Shown here in pieces: positions 1-9,511 of a DNA stretch of 64,000 nucleotides. Each line of letters begins with the position of its first letter. Positions within the stretch are counted from its first letter, which is position 1. Position numbers and translations under genes: made by a program. The stretch comes from Elephas maximus indicus. Its lineage: Eukaryota; Chordata; Mammalia; Proboscidea; Elephantidae. The DNA lies in contig NC_064825.1 in assembly GCF_024166365.1 (NCBI RefSeq), forward strand, positions 99,896,480 to 99,960,479. The letters run 5' to 3'. The notes under the pieces are model-generated. The model was not told where the DNA came from. It made no database searches and saw only the letters and a list, made by a program, of their open reading frames with translations.

Positions 1-41
1 CTCTCCACTGCACACAGCATCATGTAGCAGGTGAGCCCTGG

Positions 42-165
42 GCTGGGGTCAGGACACCTGGGCTCGTCCTGGGCTTCACCAAGCACATCCTGTGTGGCCT
101 CGGGTGAGTCCCTTTCCTTCTCTGTGCCTCATTTGTAAAAGCAGGTGATCGCTCAAGTCTCTTTG
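42..165 (+). repeat. MIR SINE fragment
   Basis: Diverged MIR. The core order is visible: a 'tgtgtggcctcgggtgagtc' segment, then 'ctctgtgcctcatttgtaaa'. Ancient, not mobile, no coding role. Confidence 0.5.
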
Positions 166-704
166 GACCCTAACTCTGTGGGGGCTACAACCCTCTGGGT
201 GGGAGAGGGCGCCGAGACACCTTCCTCCTGCCGCTGCACCAAGAAGATGCGCACCCAGTCTCTACTGGAAGGTGCTAGAAGGGTCCTAGGAGATCCTCTG
301 GACACCTTCCCTCTAACCTGCTTTACAGATGCTGCCTCATAATGAACTGGCCAGTTCTCTTCCACCCCCTTTCCTTCCTCTTCCTCACCCCAAGGCCAAA
401 GGTGTTGATAACCAGAGAGTCAAAGATAGGAACGGCTTCAGCTGGTCCTCTGTGACACAGCGGATCTCCACGCTTGGGCAGCAGCAGAAGACAAGGGACC
501 CTGTTCTGGAAAGCTTGTCCCCTCCTGGCAGCCAGTTTCTGGGATCCTGAGGCAGACGTCAGATGCTGCTGATGGAGGGTGTGGGAAACGACCTTGGTGA
601 CCAGAACCCGGGCTGTTGGGAAATGCCAGACCACACCTCTGGCTTTGTGCAGGAGAGTCACATCACCTACAGAACTGCTTCTTGGCTTGCTCGCATGGTT
701 TCAC
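166..704. other. Unique sequence, no gene seen
   Basis: Mixed-composition DNA with short open frames on both strands. None shows a recognisable domain or a consistent acceptor/donor pair. A cag/gtgagg donor-like string near 713 is isolated, so I do not call an exon. Confidence 0.4.
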
Positions 705-815
705 ACCCCTTGCAGGTGAGGACCCGTGACTTGCTTAGAAGCTCGCCAGCAGCAGGTGGCAGAGCCAGGCTGGAACCTAGGTCTGTCTGACTCCAAAACA
801 GGTGCTCATTTCTTT
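705..815 (-). repeat. MIR fragment (weak)
   Basis: Reverse-orientation MIR remnant recognised from 'cagcagcaggtggcagagcc' followed by 'aggctggaacctaggtctgt'. Confidence 0.4.
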
Positions 816-1344
816 CTCCCAAGGCCTCCACCTCCACAGAGCAGCCTGCCTCTAACTGTGTGACCGCTGGCAAGCCAGGTAATGGCTCTAATGCCTGACT
901 CCTCACCACCCTTCCGAGGGCCATCTGGGGGGTCAGTCAAAGTAGCATATGCTGGATGTACGTCGGGCACACAGGGCTGGGGGTGGTGTGGGGCTCAGGT
1001 TGAACCCAGTCAGAGCTTCCCAGGCTTTTCATTACCCTGTGTTTTAAGACTTTATCTTTTGAACAAACTTTGATTTGAAGTAATAATTCATTTCTTTCCC
1101 CTTCTTATTCCTTAAAGACGTCCATGGCTGTCAAGCTGGACCTCTGAGAGGACAGACGTTTGTATGCTGGCCTGTTAGAATCCCCGTCACCTCCAGGAGA
1201 GGCTGCCCTATTCAGCCAGGATTCCCTGACCACCGGTGAAACGTGTTGTGTCCACGAGGGCCTCCAACTGTTGGATTGGTGGGGTTATCCTCCCCGCCAA
1301 CCCCCCAAGAAGCCTAGGTCGAGAGCCCCGGGAAGGTGATGGTG
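816..1344. other. Unique sequence, nothing recognised
   Basis: No domain, RNA gene or family repeat recognised apart from a possible MIR scrap near 855-880 (tgtgtgaccgctggcaag). Confidence 0.35.
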
Positions 1345-1560
1345 ATAATTAATGCAGTAACTGGTCTTCACAGAGCTCAGCCTCTGCGCCTAGCACTGTT
1401 CCAGACAGTACCATGCATGACCTCATAAACTCTAATGTTTCCCACATTCTGCAGAAGAGGAAACTGAGTCACTGAGCCATCAATGACTCATCCAAGGTTG
1501 CAAACATGTGGCAGAGCCAGGCTGAAGGCCAGGCTCATTCTAGAACAACACTCTAAACCC
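1345..1560 (-). repeat. MIR SINE
   Basis: Fairly complete reverse MIR. It contains the 'aagaggaaactgagtcactg' core complement and 'acatgtggcagagccaggct' near the tRNA-derived end. Confidence 0.65.
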
Positions 1561-1789
1561 CAACCCTGAAGTTGCTTCCCATGCCTGAGTTCTAGAATCC
1601 TGCTATGGGTAGGTGCTGGAGAGAGGTGTTAAGGGTTCATGAGCCCTGCCTGGAGGACTCCTAGCCCTCTAGAGGAGACTGGACAGTATTCGATTTGACC
1701 AAGTCTGCAGGGCAGCAATGTGGAGGCCCTCAAGGCCTTGCATGACTTGGCCAAAGATTCCACACTGGTAACTGCATCAGAGCCAGGCA

Positions 1790-1881
1790 GCCAGGAGAGC
1801 CAGGACTTGCCCTCTCCTCTCTGTGCCTCAGTTTCCGCCATTATAAACCACAGACACTAATGCTTTAAAGGACCGTTGTGA
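1790..1881 (+). repeat. MIR fragment
   Basis: Contains 'ctctgtgcctcagtttccgc' followed by a diverged 3' part ending at 'ccgttgtgagg'. It abuts the glycine-tRNA SINE that begins at 1882. Confidence 0.45.
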
Positions 1882-2201
1882 GGCATTGGTGGTTCAACGG
1901 TAGAGCTCTCACCTTCCATGCGGGAGGCCCAGGTTCAATTCCTGGCCGATCCCCCTCATGCACAGCCGCCACCCATCTGTCAGTGGGAGCTTGTGTGTTG
2001 CCTTTATGTTGAACAGGTGTCAGTGGATCTTCCAGCTAAGACAGACTAGGAAGAAAGGCCTAGAGATCTACTTCTGAAAATCGGCCAGTGAAAACCCTAT
2101 AGATCACAATAGTCTAATCCCCAACAGATCACGGAGATGGCCCAGAACCGAGTCGAGTTTCATTCTGTTGTCCATGGGGTCACCATGGCAGCTAACAACA
2201 A
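1882..2201 (+). mobile_element. Glycine-tRNA-headed SINE (RTE-tailed)
   Basis: The first ~72 bases resemble tRNA-Gly: 'ggcattggtggttcaacgg' (A-box region), then 'aggttcaattcctggcc' (B box). The body (about 1985-2100) matches the 5' leader of the RTE at 37.25-37.42 kb, for example 'agactaggaagaaaggcct' and 'agtgaaaaccctatagatc'. The end (about 2105-2201) matches the RTE 3' tail and closes with 'gcagctaacaacaa'. This is a non-autonomous retroposon, presumably Pol III transcribed and mobilised by RTE proteins. It is not a functional tRNA gene, because there is an RTE body and tail directly after the head. Confidence 0.88.
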
Positions 2202-2439
2202 GGCTGCCAAGAGATAGCAGAGGCCCAAACACCCACGAACCCGGCCTGTGACTAAGATGAGACCGCCCTGGGCTCCAGGCCTTCTCTGTGCATCGCCAGG
2301 TGGGGGCGGGAAAGGACGCCGGAGGAGGCTTGCTTTGGGGGGCTTGTCGCCAGCCCTGGGGCTGCCCCACAGAGTAATGGCCTCAGGGGGACGAGCCCGA
2401 AGATAAATAAGAACAGTCCGCGTGAGCCGGGCTCATCTT
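2202..2439. other. Unique sequence
   Basis: No repeat or coding exon recognised. The open frames are GC-driven. Confidence 0.35.
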
Positions 2440-2780
2440 AACACTAAGCAGAGAGGCCATGGGCTGGACTTGAAAGCCTGTGGACGAGATGGATGGGCTG
2501 CTGCTGAGGCGGGGGCGGCAGGGCGCGGGGGATGAGTGATGGGGTGCCGGGGCGTTCAGTCACCGCCAGCCAGAGATGCCGGGCTCTGTCCAGCCCCGGG
2601 GACATGTGCAGGGCCCCCGCCCCTCCTGCTGCCCTGGCCGGGGATTTATGGCTTCGTTAAAGGCCTGCAGAGGGGCTGAAGTCAGGCCTGCGGTGGGAAG
2701 GTTTGATGCCGGCTTGGCTGCCCCTGTTGGATTTCCGCCCTGAGCCATGGAGGGGAAACCAGGCCGGGGCCCACGGGGCA
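2440..2780. promoter_or_regulatory. GC-rich, CpG-enriched block, possible regulatory element
   Basis: Locally rich in CpG and G-runs ('gaggcgggggcggcagggcg' near 2507). It surrounds an AT-containing core 'ggatttatggcttcgttaaa' near 2642. It carries no recognised repeat and is less decayed-looking than its flanks, which would fit a conserved regulatory element. No exon structure supports a gene. The call is inference only. Confidence 0.2.
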
Positions 2781-2999
2781 GCGGAGACTGGGGGTCAGCA
2801 GAGAGGGGCGTGAGGCCTGGCCTGTCCTCCTTCCCAGTGGCTCCCCCTACTGGCCCTCCCTCAGCCAACAGGACCTGGGTGTTTTCCCAGCTCAACTTGC
2901 TCTTTGCAGCCTCCTTGCCTCTGACCGTACCGTTCCCTCCTCCTAGAGTACCTGCCCTGAAGAAACCCCACCCTCCTTCCAGCCTTGTCTCCTGGGACC

Positions 3000-3150
3000 C
3001 CTCCTGTTGGAAGACTTCCTTTGGCTCCTCTGCTCCATCCAGGCGGGGTGGGGTTTGCTCTCAGCGTCATGGCTCCTTCTTCATATCCTTACCAGTCTCT
3101 GCCACAATCATTTGATTATATCTGTTCTTATGAGGCCATGAACTTGAGGA
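3000..3150. repeat. Copy 1 of a ~150-bp local duplication
   Basis: Runs from 'cctcctgttggaag' to 'gaggccatgaacttgagg'. A diverged copy lies at 3352-3507, with shared strings such as 'tctgttcttatgaggccatg'. An AfroSINE sits between the copies. Confidence 0.8.
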
Positions 3151-3160
3151 TTTCCCCCTT

Positions 3161-3349
3161 AAAAAAAAAAAAAATCCAGTTGCTGTTTAGTCAGTTTGAC
3201 TCATGGCGACCCCATGTGTGTCAGAGTAGAACTGTGCTCCAAAGGGTTTTCAAGGGCTAGTTTTTTTGGAAGTAGATGGTCAGGCCTTTCTTCCAAGGCA
3301 CCTCTGGGTGGACTCAAACCTCTAACCTTTTAGTTAGCAGCTGAGTCCC
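3161..3349 (-). mobile_element. AfroSINE, long subtype (type C), head-truncated
   Basis: Reverse orientation, starting with an A-run (3161-3174). Diagnostic strings are 'catgtgtgtcagagtagaac', 'ggaagtagatggtcaggcct' and 'gtggactcaaacctctaacc' (complement of the B-box region). It stops at 'ttagcagctgagtccc', so the usual head end (caccacccagggactcc in sister copies) is missing. A similar 'caccacccaagga' occurs instead after the second duplicate at about 3508. Non-coding retroposon. Confidence 0.85.
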
Positions 3350-3351
3350 CT

Positions 3352-3507
3352 ATGTTGGAAGGTTTCATTTGGCTCTTCTGCTCCATTTGGGTGGAGTGGG
3401 GTTCGCTGTCAGGGTCCTGGATCCTTCCTCATATCCTCATTGCCCTTACCAGTCTCTGTCAAACTCATGTGATTGTATCTGTTCTTATGAGGCCATGAAC
3501 TTGAGCA
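3352..3507. repeat. Copy 2 of the ~150-bp local duplication
   Basis: Diverged copy of 3000-3150, with about 80% identity by eye. It has a ~10-base extra segment near 'cctcattgcccttaccagtc'. It lies directly downstream of the SINE. Confidence 0.8.
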
Positions 3508-4090
3508 CCACCCAAGGACACCCCCCAAAGCCCAGGGCCTTGCTAATCCCCGCCCACCCTCAGCCAGGGAGGGATTCTCCCCTTTGGCGCAAATAAAGCC
3601 GCTGGCTGCCAGCCAGCCTGGGCTCTCCTGAGACCTCTTGCCACTGATCCTCATGCTGAGGTTAGAGACGTCACCACTTTCCTCTTCCTGCCCAGACCCG
3701 CACCTCCAGAGTCCGCACAGCTGCTAGGAAACAGCCTTCTCCTACCACCTTGGTCTTCCTGGCAGGGGCTCAGCTGTAGGAGGGGTGTGGAGGATGGCGC
3801 GTTGAGGCTGTCTGGGGAGGAGCTGGTGCAGAGCAAGCTGGGTCCCATCTCCAGCTTTCCATCTCTGCCCTCCACAGCCCGGCAGCCTCGCTGCTTGCTG
3901 GGTCTCTTAATTGTCGATTCTGCATCCAGATGTTTAGTGAGTTGGAATTCTCAAAACTTGTCCCAAAGGATCAGCCAAGCTCCCATTCATTCCCTATTTA
4001 GAAGAAGAGGGAGGCTTTGAGAAAGAAATTGGCATGTCTGCAATCTCTTTGGAGCAGGACTGTGATTAGAAGTTGAGCCTGCAAAATTTT
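3508..4090. other. Unique sequence with an E2F-like site
   Basis: No coding exon recognised. 'tttggcgcaaa' at 3583-3593 matches the E2F consensus TTTSGCGC and is followed by 'taaagcc', but there is no CpG island around it, so function is doubtful. Confidence 0.25.
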
Positions 4091-4094
4091 CTAC

Positions 4095-4262
4095 TTCCAT
4101 CATTCATTCATTCATCCATTCACCTACTATGTGCAAGGCACTGTTTGTTGAGCTCCTGCTGCATTCTAGGCGCTGTTCTAAGCATGGGGTTACAGTCATG
4201 AACAAGACAGGCAAATCTTTGCTCTTCACAGAGCTACAGTCCAATGTGAAAGATAGACATTA
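4095..4262 (-). repeat. L2 LINE 3' end
   Basis: Begins with 'cattcattcattcatccatt' and continues through 'ctactatgtgcaaggcactg' and 'gttacagtcatgaacaagac'. This is the reverse complement of the typical L2 3' end. Non-coding fragment. Confidence 0.65.
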
Positions 4263-4273
4263 GACAATCAAAA

Positions 4274-4425
4274 CCTGTTGCCATCGAGTTGGTTCTGACT
4301 CATAGTGACCCTATAGGACAGAGTAGAACTGCCCCATAGGGTTTCCAAGGAGTGGTTGGTGGGTTCGAACTGCCAACCTTTTGGTCAGCAGCCGAGCTCT
4401 TAATCACTGTGCCACCAGGACTCCT
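4274..4425 (-). mobile_element. AfroSINE, short subtype (type A), with exact target-site duplication
   Basis: Reverse short AfroSINE: tail complement 'ctcatagtgaccctatagga', then the head complement ending 'gccaccaggactcct'. It is flanked by an exact 13-base duplication, tagacaatcaaaa, at 4261-4273 and 4426-4438. That proves a clean retroposition event and fixes the boundaries. Confidence 0.95.
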
Positions 4426-4439
4426 TAGACAATCAAAAC

Positions 4440-4695
4440 ATAATTCATTCGTGCCACAACAAATCACTTCACTCACATCTCTCATCAGGGACACCTTCCC
4501 TCTCTCCCTGTTGTCTAAAATGCCGTGTTGTCGGGCTCTATTCCCTTTCTTGCTTTATTTTTGTCGTAGCAGTAGGAGTCCTTGGTACTGCTATGTTACG
4601 TATTTGGTTGTTTATCGTCTGTCTTCCCTGCTAGCACCTAAGCCCCATGAGAAAGGGAATTTTGATGATTTCGTGCCCAATCTCTAGCACCCAGA
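4440..4695 (+). repeat. L2 LINE 3' UTR, first part
   Basis: L2-like 3' region with 'tgtcttccctgctagcacct', 'aagccccatgagaaaggg' and 'aatctctagcacccagaagg'. The expected continuation, 'agtaggtgctcaataaatac', appears only at about 5140, after two AfroSINEs. Confidence 0.6.
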
Positions 4696-4914
4696 AGGTA
4701 GTACCAGTACCAACTGCTGCCAAGTTGACTGGGACTCATGGTGCTTCCATGCATGTCAGAGTAGAACTGTGCTCCGCAGGATGGTCAATGGCTGATTTTT
4801 TGGAAGTAGGTTGCCAGGCCTTTCCTCCCAGTCTTCTCTGGGTGGACTTAAACCTCCAACTTTTTGGTTAGCAGCTGGACACATTAACCATTTACATCAC
4901 CCAGGGACTCCCTT
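4696..4914 (-). mobile_element. AfroSINE type C
   Basis: Reverse copy: 'tcagagtagaactgtgctcc', 'ggaagtaggttgccaggcct', ending 'cacccagggactccctta'. Inserted in the L2 3' end, next to a second copy. Confidence 0.88.
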
Positions 4915-4923
4915 ATTTAAATT

Positions 4924-5129
4924 AAAAAAAAAAAAGTTGCCATTAAGTCGACTCTGACTCACGGCGATGCCATGTGTGTCAGAGTAGAGCTGTGGTCCCT
5001 AGGGTTTTCAAAGGCTGATTTTTTGGAAGTAGATCATCAGGCCTTTCTTCCTAGGTGCCTCTGGGTGGAACTTGAACCTCCACACTTTCAGTTAACAGCC
5101 AACTGTATTAACCATTTACACCACCCACA
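4924..5129 (-). mobile_element. AfroSINE type C
   Basis: Starts with an A-run near 4924, has 'ccatgtgtgtcagagtagag' and ends 'ccacccacaactcct'. It is the second of two tandem same-strand insertions in one L2. Confidence 0.88.
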
Positions 5130-5190
5130 ACTCCTGGTGCGTAGTAGGTGCTCAATAAATACTTGTTGAATGAGAAATGAATGAATGAAC
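5130..5190 (+). repeat. L2 LINE 3' end, second part
   Basis: 'gtaggtgctcaataaatact' followed by (aatg)n. It completes the L2 3' end split by the two SINEs. Confidence 0.6.
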
Positions 5191-5433
5191 AAATACTACG
5201 GAGAAGAAATACAGGGGCTCCTAGCAGACAAACAAGGAAACCTGCCCTAGCCTGGGTGGCAGGGAGTACCCCCAGCAGTAGCTGAGTTTAAGCTGAGATT
5301 GAAGTGGGGCAGAGGACAACAGGAAAAGAGATGGGGAAGCATTTCGGCAGAGGAACAGCAGCCGGCGTGGAGCCCAGACGTAGGATGACCTTGATGGGCT
5401 GCAAGATGCATGGGGAGGGCTGCACAGCTGAGC

Positions 5434-5460
5434 AGGGGAGCCAGGGGAGCCAGGGGAGCC
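5434..5460 (+). repeat. Three tandem copies of a 9-mer
   Basis: (aggggagcc) repeated three times without mismatch, followed by a degenerate copy. Short minisatellite seed. Confidence 0.85.
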
Positions 5461-5607
5461 AGGAGAGACAGGCAGGCCAAGGCTGCCAGGTGGCAGGGAT
5501 TAGTCGAGGCAGGTCCTAGGAGGCCAAGTAAAGGAAAGGGGTGGGGCTTTATTACATAGGGTTTTAAACAGGGCCTGATTTGCTCAAACCTCCCAGTTCA
5601 TTTTGTT

Positions 5608-5820
5608 GCTGTCAATGTTGTTAGCTGCCATTGAGTTGGTCCCCAACTCATGGAAACCCCATGTGTTACACAGTAGAGCTGTTCCACAGGGCTTTCTTGT
5701 CTATAATCTTTAGGGGAGCAGTTTGCCAGGCCTTTCTTCCATGGAGGCACTGGGTGAGTTCAAACTGCCAGCCTTTAGGTAAGCAGCTGATTGCAAACCG
5801 CTTGTGCCACCAGCCTCCTT
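5608..5820 (-). mobile_element. AfroSINE, diverged
   Basis: Reverse copy beginning 'ttgttagctgccattgag', with 'cagtttgccaggcctttctt' and ending 'tgccaccagcctcct'. It shows more decay than its neighbours. Confidence 0.8.
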
Positions 5821-5939
5821 ATGGTTCATAGACCCCATGTTTTGTGAGGGAGAGAGATGGAAGAGTTTCTTGGTGATGAGAGAAAGCCCACGCCAACTCA
5901 GTTAAGATGCTCTCTCAGGACACCTCTGCTGTCTAGACC

Positions 5940-6130
5940 TGACTTTCAATTCAATAGCCACTAGTTATGTGTGGCTATTTAAATTCAAATTAAATAAAAT
6001 GAAAAATTCAGTTCATCAGCCACACTAGCCACATATCAAGTGCTCAGTAGCCACATGTGGCTGGTGGCTACCATATTGGATGGCGTAGAGTGGAACAATT
6101 TCATCACTGCAGAGAGTTCTGTGGGACGGC
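5940..6130. mobile_element. Old hAT-type DNA transposon fragment
   Basis: Contains 'agccacatgtggctggtggc' and 'ctaccatattggatggcg', with an earlier 'aatagccactagttatgtgt'. This matches my memory of a mammalian non-autonomous hAT family with 'gccacatgtggctagtggct' near one end. Family name not certain. Confidence 0.5.
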
Positions 6131-6194
6131 ATTGGTGCATCCGCTCTCTGGGCTCCACTCTTGCAGAAGTGACCATGATGCCAGGTGGAAGCTC

Positions 6195-6300
6195 TAGACT
6201 TGGGTGACGTGGATCCTAGTACCCGCTCTCCTTCTTACGAGCTACCTTTCTCGGAGCCTCAGTTTCTCTTTTCTCCGTCATTCCTTCCTGTGGAGTCAGT
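6195..6300 (+). repeat. MIR fragment (weak)
   Basis: Diverged 'tacgagctacctttctcgg' then 'agcctcagtttctcttttct', consistent with a MIR core. Confidence 0.35.
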
Positions 6301-6483
6301 GTGTGCATTCAGTAGGAGTGACCAAGTAGACTGCTTTTTAAAGTATTGTTACACAGATGTGTTAGTTCTAAAACAGGTGAGCCTATGGATGGTTCCTTTA
6401 GGAGCCTGTGCCCTGGTAAGAAAGAGAGAAATTAAGAACAAGGTGTTGTTAATGTTGAGCAAGTACGTGAATAGAAAAACAGT

Positions 6484-6680
6484 AATAAACAGTTGCTGTC
6501 CAGTTGATTCTGACTCATGGAGACCCCGTGCATCACAGAGTAGAACTACGCTTCACGGCTCTGCCCTTTCGGAAGTAGGTTGGCAGGTCTTTCTTCTGAG
6601 GTGCTTCTGGTGAGTTTGAAGCTCCAACCTTTTGGTTAGCAGCAAAGTGTGTTAACACTTTGCACTACCCGGGGATTGCT
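6484..6680 (-). mobile_element. AfroSINE type C
   Basis: Reverse copy: 'agttgctgtccagttgattc', 'ttcggaagtaggttggcagg', ending 'actacccggggattgc'. Confidence 0.86.
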
Positions 6681-6699
6681 TTCAACAGCCTAAAGATAT

Positions 6700-6790
6700 C
6701 AATATTCTATCACCATTTGCAGACCCATCAGAAATAGGCTTAAAAGAGGTAAAGCCAGTTGCCCAAGGTCAGTGGAAGGGCTGGGATGGG
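6700..6790 (-). repeat. MIR fragment
   Basis: 'cagttgcccaaggtcagtgg' complements the MIR core. Confidence 0.4.
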
Positions 6791-6984
6791 ACAGCAGAGT
6801 CCCCGGAGTCTGGGACTTTAGCATTTCCAGGGTGCCCAAGAGAACTGATGAGGCCTCTGTTGATTTTTCTATATAGGATGTCTCTGGCAGGCAGCTGCCT
6901 TGAGAGCATGCAAGCGGGAGCCATTTTCCCACAAGCCTCTGGCTCATTCTTCTTTTGGGGGACAGCACCGAAAGGCAGCACCAT

Positions 6985-7061
6985 GGATTAACACCCTGGA
7001 TCTGCCACCTGTATGAGTGATCTTGGGCAGTTATTTAACCTTCCTGACCTCAGTTTCTATG
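6985..7061 (+). repeat. MIR, 5' half (split by a SINE)
   Basis: 'gagtgatcttgggcagttat' and 'ttcctgacctcagtttct' form the MIR core. The 3' half, 'atggtacccacctcatgggg', resumes at about 7405 after a 340-bp insertion. Confidence 0.6.
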
Positions 7062-7402
7062 AGGCATTGGCGGTTCAGTGGTAGAATTCTGGCCTCCCAT
7101 GCAGGAGACATGGGTTCGATTCCTAGCCAGTGCATCTCACGCACAGCTACCACCCATCCATCAGTGGAGGCCTGTGTGTTGCTGTGATGCTGAACAGGTT
7201 TCAGTAAACCTTCCAGACCAAGATGGACTAGGAAAAAAGGCCTGGCAGTCTTCTGAAAATCAGCCAATGAAAACCTTATGGATTACAATAGTCCAATCTG
7301 TAACTGATCATGGGGATGGCCCTGGACTGGGCAGTGTGTCATTCCTGTGTGCATGGGGTCACCATGAGTGGGGAGCCAACTGCATTGCAGCTAACAACAA
7401 CA
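7062..7402 (+). mobile_element. Glycine-tRNA-headed SINE (RTE-tailed)
   Basis: tRNA-Gly-like head with 'ggttcagtggtagaattctg' and 'gggttcgattcctagcc'. It is followed by an RTE 5'-leader match ('gtgtgttgctgtgatgctg', 'aatgaaaaccttatggat') and an RTE 3' tail ending 'cagctaacaacaacaa'. It splits a MIR at its core. The tRNA-like head lacks independence from the SINE body, so it is not a tRNA gene. Confidence 0.9.
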
Positions 7403-7455
7403 ACATGGATATGGTACCCACCTCATGGGGTTACTGTTAGGACGCATGGAATGAC
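7403..7455 (+). repeat. MIR, 3' half
   Basis: Continuation of the MIR interrupted at 7062: 'acccacctcatggggttact' then 'gttaggacgcatggaa'. Confidence 0.55.
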
Positions 7456-8384
7456 AGCTGTGAGTTTTTTTAGAGAAGAGCAAGGGCTGTATCCCCACTC
7501 CTGTGGAAAATTAGGCTGAGGTTTTTAAAGTTGTAAAGAAGCCATTCCTGGCTGACTTTGATCCAGAAATGGTCGAAAGTGGAAAGGACCAGGAGTTAGT
7601 TCACTCCCAGTCACTCACTGGAATAAACCGTCTGCCTCCCTGGGCCTCAGTGTCCCCATCTGCCCAAGGAGGCGGCAGCCAGCTTCTATGGCTGAGCTTC
7701 CCTCCCCCGACTATCCCCAGCCAAGCTCGCTGCTCACTGAGACTTCCCGACTTCCCGTCAGAAACCTCAGGGTGCACACCCCCTGCACGAATAGTTTGCA
7801 CCTTCCCCCAGCCCAGATGTCTTGGAGTCTTGCCTCTCCGGAACTTCTCTCCATCCCTGCCTGGTTGGCTCCTAGCCAGGAAGCCACTTGCCCCTCCTCA
7901 TGCCCCCAGAGACTGCCACAGGGGCTGCCGTGCCCTGAAAATCTCCTGGGACCCCAGCACCCACGTTCCCTAACTCCCGCCTTCTGGGCCCTTGGCAGCA
8001 GGTCATCCCTGCCCATGTGGTCATAATTTTAGAAGTAGACTTAGGGGTGGGGGGCTCCCCTAATCTTAGAGAGAGCCCCTACCTCACACCTCAGGGGAGA
8101 CACACCCCAGGTAAGTACAGCCACACCTCCAAAGCCTCAGGAGGGCTGAGAAAGCTGTTCCCAGAGCCTCAGGACAGTGGGAAGGGGTCGCTGAGGGACA
8201 GGCCCTGGCCGTGGGCCCAGAACTAGTAGTTTTCTGATGCTGCCTGGGCCTCTGGGTTGCAGAGAACCTAGGGGGTAGGGGAGTGGGTGGAAGTGCCGAT
8301 TCTGCAGCTGAGCAGTTACGTGGAAAGTTTCACGGGACAGAGGAGGCCCAGGAAGGATCTATAATCCCTTAATGAGGCAATCTG
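7456..8384. other. Unique C-rich sequence, no exon recognised
   Basis: Open frames up to 134 codons occur on both strands but read as low-complexity Pro/Ser-rich products of C-rich DNA. I see no domain and no consistent splice pair. Confidence 0.35.
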
Positions 8385-8643
8385 ACTTCTCCTGGTTTGA
8401 GACCCTGGAAAAGTCACTGTCCTTCCCTGGGCCTGTTCCCAACTCTGCAAAGTGTCTACTGCAGACTGTAGACAGTGTGGAGCCACACAAAGCGCAGACA
8501 TACCTGGGTCCCAATCACAGCCTGGGCTCTCAGGACTATGTGGCTTTTGGGAAAGGCTATACCTTGCTGGGCCTTCACTCCCTCATCTACAAAATGGGTA
8601 TAATGAGCCTTACCTTGCAGGGTTGCCACAAGGATGAGAAATG
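8385..8643 (+). repeat. MIR fragments
   Basis: Two MIR-like stretches: near 8400-8460 ('ggaaaagtcactgtccttcc') and near 8530-8640 ('catctacaaaatgggtataa', then 'cagggttgccacaaggatga'). Confidence 0.55.
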
Positions 8644-9213
8644 GTGTTATGGATTGAATTGGGCCCCCCGCCCCCCTCCTCCGTTGGAGGAGTCCTGGTG
8701 GTATAGTTGTTAAACAATTGGCTGCTAGCTGAAAAGTCAGTGGTTCAAACCCACCAGCTGCTCCACAGAAGAAAGATGTGGCAGTCTGCTCCCGTGAAGA
8801 TTACAGCCTTGAAAACACTATGGGGCAGTTCTACTGTGTCTATATGTCAGAATCTACTCGACAGCAATGGGTTTGGTTTGGGTTTATAGCTGTGAATGTA
8901 ATCCTGCTTGAAAATAATAGGTTTTTTTTTTCCCTGCTATGTTAACGAGATCATTCCAGAATAGGGTAGGACCCAAACCTAATCACAGAGACGTGTGCAC
9001 ACATGGATGATGATAGGGGACAGATGCCACGTGAGGGTCACCTATAAGCCAGGGAACCAAGGAACACTCTGGGCTAACAACAAGGAAGGAATCGACATGG
9101 TCAAGACCTTGATGTAGACTTCTAGCCCCTAGAACACTGAGATACTAACTTACTGTTCTTTAAAGTCACCCACAGGGGCATCTTTGTTACAGCAGCACTG
9201 GGAAACTGAGACC
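8644..9213 (+). mobile_element. MaLR/MLT1-type solitary LTR, split by an AfroSINE
   Basis: Starts 'tgttatggattgaattgggc', a typical MaLR LTR opening. It resumes after the SINE with 'tgtgaatgtaatcctgcttg', and later 'tataagccagggaaccaagg' and 'ttgttacagcagcactggga'. This is a remnant of an ancient endogenous retroviral-like element. No viral gene is present. Confidence 0.65.
8686..8886 (+). mobile_element. AfroSINE type B
   Basis: Forward copy: 'gagtcctggtggtatagttg', B box 'ggttcaaaccc', type-B block 'ggcagtctgctcccgtgaag', and tail 'cagcaatgggtttggtttg'. Inserted in an older LTR. Confidence 0.9.
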
Positions 9214-9369
9214 AATGGTGTGTGCACAGCATCAAACGCAGTGTCCCACCAGCACGTCACTTCCTGCGGGACCCTGCTCTGACCCCAGGTCAGATCAAGC
9301 CTCTCTTTGTAGGGTTTCTTCTCCCTAACACTGTCCTTCACAGCACTGATTGTGGTCTTGTATGTATTT

Positions 9370-9450
9370 GTGTGATGATGTCCTTCCTCACTAGAGTATA
9401 AGCTCCTCGAAGTCAGGGACCAGGAACCCAGCACCTAGTAGATGCTTCTA
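9370..9450 (+). repeat. L2 3' end fragment
   Basis: 'actagagtataagctcctcg' followed by 'agtcagggaccagg' and 'cacctagtagatgcttc'. Confidence 0.5.
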
Positions 9451-9511
9451 TTTATTAGTCAACATCCAGTCAGGAAACCAGAACCCAGGCCAGGTAGTTC
9501 AACAGAGGGAA

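Noticed and set aside
563-790. Possible coding exon ending at a cag/gtgagg donor (713)
   Set aside because: No acceptor, no protein family, and the right part overlaps a MIR remnant.
1882-1955. tRNA-Gly gene
   Set aside because: The cloverleaf-like head is followed directly by the RTE-derived SINE body. The same arrangement recurs at 7062, 27079 (reverse) and 44171 (reverse), so it is a SINE promoter, not a tRNA gene.
8644-9213. Intact endogenous retrovirus
   Set aside because: Only a degraded solitary LTR-like sequence is present, with no gag, pol or env coding sequence around it.
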